Part shown: piece by piece, positions 11,768 to 19,998 of the stretch | Numbering within the stretch: the first letter of the stretch is position 1 | Layout: each line of letters starts with the position of its first letter | Source: Hamiltosporidium magnivora | Lineage: Eukaryota > Microsporidia > Dubosqiidae | DNA length: 26,712 bases | NCBI GenBank assembly: GCA_004325065.1 | Contig: PITI01000058.1 | Coordinates: 1 to 26,712 of the forward strand | Reading direction: 5' to 3' | Notes under the pieces: model-generated | Told to the model about the DNA's origin: nothing | What the model saw: only the letters and a program-made list of their open reading frames with translations | Database searches by the model: none | Made by a program: the position numbers and the translations under genes

Positions 11768-14203
11768 ATGAAAATAAAATGGCAGTTTCAATATATTTTC
11801 TTAATAGTTTATCATATATTTGCAACATTGAATAGAACCGATTCGATTATAACTAATGAAACGGACGAAAAGAATTGGTCATCGAAAGGAGAAATCATTT
11901 CTTCTATGATACCATTTATAGTATTAAACGATGCATCTAAGATAGCAGATAAGCCAAATATGAATTTAAATTATGATCAGATAAATAGTTTAGCGTCACC
12001 AGCAAGTAGTTCTATTTACTATTCGCAAATAAACAATCAAAGTTCCTCTGTTCATTCGAGCCATTCTATTCATAATGAATTCGAAGGTTTTTTAGAGCTA
12101 GCTAATAAAAATCAAAACGCAGAAGCCAATGTCACAGAAGCCGATTCTATATTATATCACCCGGAATTTTTTATTCCGGATTCCACGCATTTAGATGAAG
12201 ATATTTTAAGAGATTTGTTGCCGATAACAGATTCTGCTCCTCATCCTAATATTATTGGAGCATTCCCACAGTCAGAGGAAAGAAATGAAGTTATTGTAAG
12301 AGATGTGTTGCCGGTAACAGATTCTGCTCCTCATCCTAATATTATTGGAGCATTCCCACAGTCAGAGGAAAGAAATGAAGTTATTGTAAGAGATGTGTTG
12401 CCGGTAACAGATTCTGCTCCTCATCCTAATATTATTGGAGTCATCCCACAGTCAGAGGAAAGAAATGAAGTTATTTTAAGAGATGCTTTGCCGGCAACGG
12501 ATTCTGCTCCTCATTCTAATATTATTGAATTCATCCCACAGTCAGAGGAAATAAATGAAAATATTTTAAGAGATGCTTTTCCGGTAACGGATTCTGCAAC
12601 TAATTTTAATTTCATTGGAATTTTATTGCATTTAAATGAAAAAAATGGAAGCGTTTTAAACAAAACGTTGCTATTTACAGATTCTTCTCAATATCCCAGA
12701 GTTATTGTTAGTTTACCACCGTTAGTGGATATAAATGAAGAAATAGCAGTAAAAACAGTGAGAACCATGGAAACACATTCTAATACTTCATCTATTTTTG
12801 TTCAGGACGATATTTCTTTCACACCAAATCATTCCCAAAACGATTCTACTAGATTACGATTAAAAAGAAAATTGCAAACATCAGAAGAAGTAGATGAACA
12901 TATGGAGTTCAAACATTTGTCTGCTATTAAATTGGCGCATATAATCGTAGAAACCGGGATAGGTGAAGCAATTCCTTGCGATAATTTAACCAATAAAAAA
13001 AATCCAGTCGATATCTTTTACTCGAAAATATATAAATATGCTAATTCAGCTGAAATAAAGTGTTCAAATTATATTTTTTTTATATCTAAGAGTAAAGAAT
13101 TATATTCTGAAATATATTTTGGATTTCAAACGATATTTCCCGAAGACAATACTGTTCGTGAAAACAATGAGAATTCGATAACACGAGGAAACTATGAAGA
13201 AATAATTTTTAAAGAAATTGAAGAATTCGGCTCAGAAGCTATCTCAACAGATAAAAAGGTCAATGAAGTTTTTATCTTCGCCATAAATCTTAAAAATTTT
13301 GAAGAAAATTACTTGTCAAATCTTAGATCAGACGAAATATCAAACGTTACTAAAAAAATAGCTGAAACAATGAGCATAATTCAAAAGCATAAGAATTTAG
13401 GAATATTCTATGAACTTATAAAATTTCTTATTTATTATCAAGGAAATATACCTAATTATATTGAAAAAGATTGTAATTTATATTTCTATTTTATTTTGTC
13501 TGTAATTTCTAAACAGTTACCATATTTTGAAGGTTTTCAATCGTTGAAATATAAAAAGTGTTTATTTCCTCGGGAAAAATGTGGAAATGATACTAAGGAT
13601 TTATATTTAAAGAAATTCTATGTACAAAAATTATTTTCAAAATTATTACTTGGAATTAAAAACGGCACGATGAGAGCTAAATTTTATAATATTTATATAA
13701 GTCATATCTTAACTTCCAAAACACATCATAATCATAGACTTTTTAATCAAAACAGGATATTTAATTACTATCTGCGAATTTTTATTTCAATTGTTTTATG
13801 TTGTGAATTTGAACCAGATAATTCTATGTTGAAGAATTGGGTGAAATTATCTTTAGATATTTTTACTGGAAAAAAGGCATTGAAAAATTTTTTTAATGAT
13901 AAATTAAAGTTATTAATAGTTGGTGGAAATATAGAAGTTTCTTTATTAAAAACCAATTTATTACTAATTGATGAAAATTACGTCAATAAATGTAGAATTC
14001 GGTTCATAAAGGAAGCCTTTTATAAATTAAAAACCAAATATAGCATATCCTTGGGCGATATATTTATGTCTGAAATATGTTTAAGTTGGTTCCTATCTAG
14101 AATATACAAAGATAAGAATTTTGAACAAGAAACGGTGGATAGCGATTGGAGTAAAATTTACAACTCAATAACTAACCAAACACGCAAAGCTACAGCCTTT
14201 TAA
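11768..14203 (+). CDS. Secreted repeat protein of unknown function, paralogue of the protein at 2119
   Basis: The 811-aa product begins with a hydrophobic signal sequence (YIFLIVYHIF) that aligns with the start of the 651-aa paralogue. For this reason the ATG at 11768 is chosen over an in-frame ATG at 11711, which would add 19 mostly polar residues in front. Several N-glycosylation-type sequons (NRT, NET, NQS, NVT) lie in the N-terminal part. Residues 147-326 (166-345 from the upstream ATG) are six tandem 30-residue repeats. A basic stretch RLRLKRK follows. From about residue 430 to the end is the domain shared with the paralogue: CSNYIFF, GNYEEII, KNLGIFYEL, CLFPREKC, FYVQKLFSK, SEICLSWFL. 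The conserved cysteines match. Outside this domain the two proteins share little beyond the signal peptide. No catalytic motif or known fold is apparent. The gene is secure; the function is unknown. Confidence 0.88.
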   Translation: MKIKWQFQYIFLIVYHIFATLNRTDSIITNETDEKNWSSKGEIISSMIPFIVLNDASKIADKPNMNLNYDQINSLASPASSSIYYSQINNQSSSVHSSHSIHNEFEGFLELANKNQNAEANVTEADSILYHPEFFIPDSTHLDEDILRDLLPITDSAPHPNIIGAFPQSEERNEVIVRDVLPVTDSAPHPNIIGAFPQSEERNEVIVRDVLPVTDSAPHPNIIGVIPQSEERNEVILRDALPATDSAPHSNIIEFIPQSEEINENILRDAFPVTDSATNFNFIGILLHLNEKNGSVLNKTLLFTDSSQYPRVIVSLPPLVDINEEIAVKTVRTMETHSNTSSIFVQDDISFTPNHSQNDSTRLRLKRKLQTSEEVDEHMEFKHLSAIKLAHIIVETGIGEAIPCDNLTNKKNPVDIFYSKIYKYANSAEIKCSNYIFFISKSKELYSEIYFGFQTIFPEDNTVRENNENSITRGNYEEIIFKEIEEFGSEAISTDKKVNEVFIFAINLKNFEENYLSNLRSDEISNVTKKIAETMSIIQKHKNLGIFYELIKFLIYYQGNIPNYIEKDCNLYFYFILSVISKQLPYFEGFQSLKYKKCLFPREKCGNDTKDLYLKKFYVQKLFSKLLLGIKNGTMRAKFYNIYISHILTSKTHHNHRLFNQNRIFNYYLRIFISIVLCCEFEPDNSMLKNWVKLSLDIFTGKKALKNFFNDKLKLLIVGGNIEVSLLKTNLLLIDENYVNKCRIRFIKEAFYKLKTKYSISLGDIFMSEICLSWFLSRIYKDKNFEQETVDSDWSKIYNSITNQTRKATAF
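12206..12745 (+). repeat. Six 90-bp in-frame tandem repeats
   Basis: Each unit encodes 30 residues with the core P.TDSAPHPNIIG..PQSEE and a trailing ..RD. Units start at 12206, 12296, 12386, 12476, 12566 and 12656. The central units are nearly identical at the DNA level: 12225-12350 equals 12315-12440 base for base. The outer units, above all the sixth, are degenerate. This gradient indicates recent central expansion on top of an older array. The exact multiple of three keeps the frame open. Confidence 0.95.
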
Positions 14204-14563
14204 GAGCTCGGTCTTCTTCAAATTTATAACTCAATTCTTTTTCAAATTTTATGTAAGAATTTAGCCTCGAACAATTTCAAAAATAAAACTGGCAAAATAT
14301 TCATCTAAAAATAGTATAAATGATTTTGTATGTTTAATCACAGGAAATAAAATATATTTTGTGAAGAAATATCGTAAGCTATACGAACCTCTTTTAATTT
14401 ACAGGAAAATTTTTAAATGGTCGAACACTATCATAAAAAGTATTAAGAATATCAACAATTAAAATGTCGGATTATTTAATTAAAAATTTTTTTCTACTTG
14501 CATTTCTTTTCCCTTTTGTACTTTCTCCTAATAGAATTTCATAGCAAAAAAAAATTTTTATTC
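14204..14563. other. 3' flank of the second secreted-protein gene
   Basis: AT-rich. An AATAAA at 14282-14287 could serve as a polyadenylation signal for the upstream gene. Nothing else is recognisable. Confidence 0.4.
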
Positions 14564-14720
14564 CGGCCGAACGACCCTACTTAAATTATATGCAAAAAGA
14601 CTCTCATTTCAGGTTTGCTCAAACCACCCATTTAATTGTATGGCAGAAGACACTCTTTTACAAGTATGCCAAGGAAAATACTACTTTACGGTATGCCAAA
14701 AGAGACCCTCTTAAATTACT
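14564..14720. repeat. Degenerate array of about 26-bp repeats
   Basis: Six imperfect units follow one another, starting near 14564, 14588, 14613, 14638, 14664 and 14691. The approximate consensus is GTATGCCAAAAGA followed by CACTCTTTTAAATT. Shared words include GTATGCCAA (twice), GACCCTCTTAAATTA against GACCCTACTTAAATTA, and AAGACACTC against AAGACTCTC. The units are too variable in sequence and spacing for a CRISPR array and encode no obvious peptide repeat. Confidence 0.6.
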
Positions 14721-14889
14721 TAAAAGTTTAATGATAAAAAATTGTTTTTACTTCAAAAGTTAAGAAAGTATTTATGGTGAAATATAAGAAATCATCTAAT
14801 GACAAGCCATTTAAGATATTTTTAATATTTTTAAATTTATTTAAGTTTCAAACTTCATACTGAAAGTATTGGAAATAAATCGCATTTTT

Positions 14890-16138
14890 GAAAAATGCAA
14901 AAAATAACAGATATCTCTTCTAAAGATTGTCTAAAAAACTTTATAAATAAACAAAGAAGAGCTTTAAGAAAAAGGCTAGTTTTATTGTTATGATCAAAGA
15001 GTTTATTTGTTCTAAAAATTCCAATGAGACTTTAAAGAGTATTTTTTTTAATTTATAACTGAAATGATTCTCAACGAAGAGCATGTTTCGGGTCATCCTG
15101 CAATGAATAAAATTGTGAATATTGCATATAAAAAATATTGTGGTATTCTATCACGCATAATCTAGGCTTTGTTTGAAAATGTGAAGCCTTTTCGTTAAAT
15201 AATATTCTATATGCTTTTTAAGACACCTGAGTAATACAATAACCGCGAAATATGATCGATATATTGTAGATTGCGTAGATTTGAGACGGCATCTTGAACA
15301 TGCTGATGGGAATTCTTGGATTTGAAACGTCATAGCCAGATATAGTAATTTTTTTATTATTAAATTGCTTGAAAAGAGGGCTCAATCGATTAAAAAATCG
15401 GTTAAATAAAATATGAATTCCGGTGTGTCTATATATTCAAGCAGATAATGGTAAAGAATTTTCAAACTAACTGTTGAACGAATTTCACAAAGAGTCTAAA
15501 TATAAGAATGATTTAAGGGAGACCTAGAAATCCACCGGCTCAATGACAAATAGAAAAAGCTGAACAAACCTCAAAAAGATGGCTATCGAAAACTCTTTCG
15601 GCAAATTGAAGCAAAGATGGATTGATATCTTAGAGTCAAAAGCACATATATATAATACTACTGTCCACAGAGCAAGAAAACTTTTCTATTTATCCTGTTT
15701 CCTAGTCAAAGTGGATATAATACTCAAATTGAAGATCATGAAGCGCTAAGAGAAAATGAATATAATGCTTGAACATTTGAAGAAAATATAGAAGTTGATT
15801 ATTATCATGATTTACATGATCGTAAATGATTCATTCTTCTTCTTATAGCGAAGCAATGATTGAGCACGGCAACTCAAATGCAATTGAAGGAACTTTAAAT
15901 ATAAGTGACTATTTTTTATGGCAAAAAAGATTTCGCTAAGAATACAAGTAATCGAAAAAATACTTTTGATGGATATTTTGTCGAAGAAAAATATATATAT
16001 GTAGATAGCCTAATAAACAATATGATAAAAATTTTAAATGAAGAATCTTGCGATTTGCAAAACGTATTTAACAACAGATTGGAGAAGATTATACAAAAAA
16101 AACATCATTTTTTATTATGTTTACCGATTTCTTCGTAA
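14890..16138 (+). mobile_element. Decayed gypsy-type retroelement integrase, copy 2
   Basis: This relic covers most of an integrase, scattered over frames. In order it shows a weak zinc-binding remnant with HVSGHPAMNK near 15080-15110 (His-x3-His); CVDLRRH near 15270-15290, carrying the likely first catalytic Asp; QADNGKEFSN near 15438-15470 with the second Asp at 15444; and RPRNPPAQ, a stop, then QIEKAEQT at 15520-15570 with the Glu at 15553. KRWLSKTL and QRWIDILESKAHIYNTTVHRA follow to about 15670. The frame 15905-16138 reads KDFAKNTSNRKN, then DGYFVEEKY, resembling the C-terminal beta-barrel domain. From Asp to Glu the distance is 109 bases, one more than a 35-residue spacing needs, so a single inserted base explains the break. 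Multiple stops show the element is dead. No LTRs were found. Confidence 0.7.
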
Positions 16139-16904
16139 TCTTCTCTTTAAAATTAAATATTTTAGGGTGAAATCGTACAAATAGGCATTTATTCAAGCCA
16201 AATTTTGCCAAGGCCTTGTTGTTCGTTTTCTTAAAGTGTATTTTAGTAGCCGGGTTTATTGTTGTCAAATATTTATTTGAATATAGAATAAGTGTTATAA
16301 AAAGAGGAATGGTAGAAAAACCAAAATTTACGAACAAAGGAAATGGATTTAAAAATAAATTTAAATTAAATATTCATTTATTTTTCTTCATTTTTTCCTT
16401 GCTTTTTCTTTAAATTTTTTTTAAATCAATTTTCCAACTTGATTTTGTTGTTATTATATCAAGATTTTATATCTTTTTTGCAAAACGATCGGTTTACCGC
16501 CAAAAAAAGTATAAATATCAATATCTTTCCGACCCCATAGATTTTCAGACGAGAAGTTTTGCGGATTTGACCTTGAAAATAAAAGAATTTAATTGAGGAA
16601 CGTAAGGAGGGGGTGTTATTTTTTATATGAAAGCCCTTCACAGGATATTTCTGTCATTGGAAGTATTACAGGTAGTATGGCGGGGGAGTTGGGGTGCATA
16701 GCATGCCTCAAGAAATTTATATTTTTAATATATGTTAATTTATTTATAGAGGAAAATATTTTTTACTTTGAAAATATTAGGGAAGAAATTTAAAATCACA
16801 CTCTGAACAAATCAAGACGAATTCTTTCCATAATAATATTCATTTTTACGTACATAATTATAATACTTGATAAATATTACGGATTTTTTATAAACATAAA
16901 ATGT
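16139..16904. other. Intergenic, unassigned
   Basis: Short open frames only. A GC-richer patch at about 16590-16705 (G-runs and AGTATGGCGGGGGAG) stands out from its surroundings and could be a fragment of a mobile element, but I could not match it convincingly to anything else in the window. Confidence 0.4.
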
Positions 16905-17315
16905 TATATTTGTTTTCATGACATTAACGCAGTTCTAGGTTTAACATAAATAACTACCTCATCCTCCCAACACTCCATCTGTATCCATCAGATATATACA
17001 CTTCAAATATTTTCATCATAAGAAGCATAACACCACTTACATAGAGAAGTGCTTGATACACTTTTTTATGCCAATTTCTCGGTGTATGATTGCAGGCAGA
17101 CACCCATCTTGGCCTACCCTAAGACCAACATTATTCCCACTTACTCTATTTTTTGCGAGCCAGGAAAAAGCCAAAGAAAAATTTATTAGTGATTCATATG
17201 GAGCGAATCTAGACGCTACAATATCTTACGAAAGGTATAGCTTCTACTTCGTTTTCTTGCATTTAATTAACTCTATCCATGCATCTTTTAGAGCTGATCT
17301 AACCGATTTAAGGTA
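16905..17315 (+). mobile_element. piggyBac-like transposase relic, copy A
   Basis: This stretch is homologous to 24335-24720. The best blocks are TTGTTTTCATG with GCAGTTCTA near 16912-16940 and AACATTATTCCCACTTACTC at 17127-17146. In the frame of 17121 it reads KTNIIPTYS, then CEPGKSQRKIY, aligning with KTCNIIHYS and NKPSKLSVKIY of copy B, before hitting TAG TGA at 17187-17192. That block recalls the piggyBac-family segment ending in KPSK.GIK. The copy is broken by stops and is probably inactive. The element family is inferred from short motifs only; homology between the two copies is firmer than the family name. Confidence 0.45.
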
Positions 17316-17790
17316 GATGGGTGCATTCTCATGCCTTATATAGTAATTAGCAATAAATTAATTGTGGTTTGAAATCTAGTTAATAAAAAAAACTAGAAAC
17401 CAATTTTGTAAACAAATCCACTTTTATCGAATTCCACTAAAAAAACTCAAATTTAAGTTTGTTTTTTCATTTCACTAAAAATTCAAGCAATGGTTGTCCA
17501 AATTATTCACCCAATAATTGCCAAGCAGATAGTTTTTTTTGGCTATCCATGTTACTTTGACTAAGTAATTTATTAAAAAAATATCCATTTTATTGAGTTA
17601 GGATGATTATAATTTTAAGACATGACCGCATTTTAGTCCTTTTTAAAATTATTTTAAATATTTCGTTTAAAACGTAATTTTTTCTATTAAAATAAAATAA
17701 TTTTTAAATAAAAGAATGAAATTATCAAAATAATTGTCTGGTGAATAACAAACAAAATGTAATAATTATCCACTCATTTGTAACTTTTAA
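17316..17790. other. AT-rich intergenic DNA upstream of PRP5
   Basis: No gene or clear repeat was seen in this stretch. Confidence 0.4.
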
Positions 17791-17899
17791 ATTTTCTCTT
17801 ATTTTTTATATTTTCTCTTACATTTCTTATATTTCTTATTTTCTTACAGTTTTTATATTTTTTATAGTTTTTATATTTCCTATGTTTCTTATAGTTAGA
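17791..17899. repeat. Pyrimidine-rich low-complexity repeat (TTTCTTATA-like)
   Basis: Imperfect repeats of TTTCTTATA, TTTCTCTTA and TTTTTATA with a period of about 8-10 bases run for roughly 110 bases. They end about 125 bases before the PRP5 start codon. The tract could be a simple microsatellite or part of the promoter. Confidence 0.6.
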
Positions 17900-18014
17900 A
17901 ATTAGTGATCTATTGAACTTTACTTTGTATGTAAAATATTTTTAAAACTCCTTATTGTTAACATATATGTGAGACATTATTTTTCTTTAATATCTTAAAG
18001 ATATGTAAAACAAA

Positions 18015-18022
18015 CACCCCTT
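18015..18022 (+). promoter_or_regulatory. CACCCCTT motif just upstream of the PRP5 start
   Basis: The sequence CACCCCTT ends two bases before the ATG at 18025, in a region otherwise almost free of C runs. C-rich motifs directly upstream of start codons are a reported feature of microsporidian genes, probably linked to transcription start. Its presence supports both the start codon and the taxonomic guess. Confidence 0.45.
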
Positions 18023-18024
18023 GC

Positions 18025-19998
18025 ATGGATCCTTTAGATTTATTTTTTAAAAATTTAAAAAAAAATATTTCAAATAAAAAAGATGAAAATAATTTTCATA
18101 CAGAAATTGAAGTCTCTTCTGAACATGAAGAGATTAAATTAGAAAAAACTGATATGAAAAGGAACAGAAATAATATTCAAGCCATTATTGAACTGAAATC
18201 TTTACATGATATTGATAATTATAAAACTAAAAATATTATTTCTTCTGCGATGTACAGAAAAAAAAATAATATTTCATTTTTGGGGTCAAAAAATATTTTA
18301 CCGATTTTTAATTTTGAAAGTTTAAATATTCCTTTTAAGTTTTTGGATATTTTGAATTCTAAAAAAATATTTCGACCAACACCGATACAATCACAGGTGA
18401 TTCCCATCCTTTTATCATGTAATAATGTAGTTGGGGTGTCGGAAACAGGGACAGGTAAAACTCTTGCATATGGTATTCCTGTAATATTGTTTGCTAATAC
18501 ATTTAAAGAATTATCTACTATAATATTGACTCCTACGCGTGAACTGTGCATACAAATTTATGAAAATATAAAATTATTTGCTAGACCGTACAACTTAAAT
18601 GTCTGTTCGTTTTATGGTGGAACTTATTTACTGAATGATCTTAAAAAGATTAAGAAAAATCCAAATATTGTGATTGCTACACCAGGCAGACTTATAGACA
18701 TTATGAAGACAAATAAAGGAAAATATTTCAATGTCTCAAATGTAAAGACACTGATCATCGATGAAATTGATAGAATGATTGATTTTGGTTTTTTACCTCA
18801 AATAAATCAAATTATCTCAAATATCAAAAATACAGATTTAAAAAAGGCGGAGAATCTTAACAATCCAAATTTTAGAAAAGATACAAATTCAGTCGATTGT
18901 AAAAATACAAATTTTAAAAAATTTGAAGATTTACATCGCAGTTCATTTGTTGTAGGCGCCTTTTCGGCTACGACCTCGTATAAAGTGAATTCCTTTATGT
19001 TAAAAAACTTTAAAAATATTTTTAGTGTCACCGTTGGTAAAAAATATTTATCCCTTCCAACCACAATAACTCATTTTATTTTTATATTAAAAAAAACCGA
19101 CAAATTTTCTAAATTACTTTCATTTCTAAACCAAAACCAAATTAAAGAAGATTCTAAAAATGATGAATCTTTCTTGATATTTGTCAATAAAAAAGAGACG
19201 TCCGAAGATTTGTCTCAAAAATTGAATAATTTAGGTTATCTTACACTTTCCTTAAATGGAAATAAAGATCAAAATGATCGTGAAAGTATTATTAATAGTT
19301 TTAGAAATAAAGTTTGCAATATTTTAATTTCTACTTCTTTGTGTTCGAGAGGATTGGATATTGACGGGTTAAAAAATGTTATAAATTACGACTGTCCTCA
19401 GACAAAAGAAGATTTTGTTCATCAAGTAGGTAGAACAGGTAGATTTATGGAAGGAAAAGCATATACTTTTATATGTGAAGAAGAAAGGAAATTCAGTGTA
19501 AATATTTATGAAGTTTTGAACCAAAATGACTGTATCGATATAGAAGAGGTAAATGACTTAAATAATATGGAATGTACAAATGAGTGTGGCATAGTTGGTA
19601 GAATAGAAAATGGAATAGAAATAGGAAAAGTTGAAAATCTTGATAAATTAGAAGGTAAACCGAATATAAAGGTTTATGGATTCAATAATCTTAGATATTT
19701 TGTTGAAGAATATTTAGATTTAATTGAAAAGGGGGAAGAAACGATATTTAAAGGATACAAAGGCCGCGGATTAAATAAACTCACAAGCCAATTAGAAGGT
19801 AAAAAAAGAGTAGAAACGCGGATCATGAAAAATGAAATTTTTAACGAAAATGAAAATTTTGTATTTGAAAGTAAAATAGAGACAAATAACAAAGTTTCAA
19901 TGATTAAAAAGATTGTAAATGAAATGGCAGTGAAAGTATCAGAAACATTACCTGACACTAAGGATAAATACGATGATAGTAAAAGAATTAAAAAATAG
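18025..19998 (+). CDS. PRP5: Prp5/DDX46-type DEAD-box RNA helicase of the spliceosome
   Basis: The protein (657 aa) is an ATP-dependent RNA helicase. In the known family it remodels U2 snRNP in the nucleus and proofreads branch-site pairing. Motifs in order: FRPTPIQ (116-122), SETGTGKT (139-146), PTREL (170-174), GG (198-199), TPGR (219-222), DEID (246-249), SAT (314-316), IFVNK (385-389), STSLCSRGLDI (436-446) and HQVGRTGR (466-473). Assignment to Prp5 rests on DPLD at residues 2-5, the family's conserved U2-contact motif; DRMIDFGF after motif II; DQNDRESIINSF (415-426); NYDCP followed by EDFVHQ; AYTF; and a tail GYKGRGLNKL (577-586) resembling the GF.GKGF block of DDX46. Prp28 also has DRMID but not the DPLD start. 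The usual long charged N-terminus before DPLD is missing. A Lys/Asn-rich insert (about 265-306) separates motifs II and III. Motifs II and VI are variant. The frame is intact with no intron, and the start is fixed by DPLD. Confidence 0.88.
   Translation: MDPLDLFFKNLKKNISNKKDENNFHTEIEVSSEHEEIKLEKTDMKRNRNNIQAIIELKSLHDIDNYKTKNIISSAMYRKKNNISFLGSKNILPIFNFESLNIPFKFLDILNSKKIFRPTPIQSQVIPILLSCNNVVGVSETGTGKTLAYGIPVILFANTFKELSTIILTPTRELCIQIYENIKLFARPYNLNVCSFYGGTYLLNDLKKIKKNPNIVIATPGRLIDIMKTNKGKYFNVSNVKTLIIDEIDRMIDFGFLPQINQIISNIKNTDLKKAENLNNPNFRKDTNSVDCKNTNFKKFEDLHRSSFVVGAFSATTSYKVNSFMLKNFKNIFSVTVGKKYLSLPTTITHFIFILKKTDKFSKLLSFLNQNQIKEDSKNDESFLIFVNKKETSEDLSQKLNNLGYLTLSLNGNKDQNDRESIINSFRNKVCNILISTSLCSRGLDIDGLKNVINYDCPQTKEDFVHQVGRTGRFMEGKAYTFICEEERKFSVNIYEVLNQNDCIDIEEVNDLNNMECTNECGIVGRIENGIEIGKVENLDKLEGKPNIKVYGFNNLRYFVEEYLDLIEKGEETIFKGYKGRGLNKLTSQLEGKKRVETRIMKNEIFNENENFVFESKIETNNKVSMIKKIVNEMAVKVSETLPDTKDKYDDSKRIKK

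Noticed and set aside
14564..14720. CRISPR array
   Set aside because: Units are contiguous, variable in sequence and without unique spacers, and the genome is eukaryotic.
18025..19998. Assignment of the helicase to Prp28/DDX23
   Set aside because: DRMID and ATPGRLID fit Prp28, but the DPLD start, the DQ.DRESIINSF and NYDCP blocks and the KGRG tail fit Prp5/DDX46 better.
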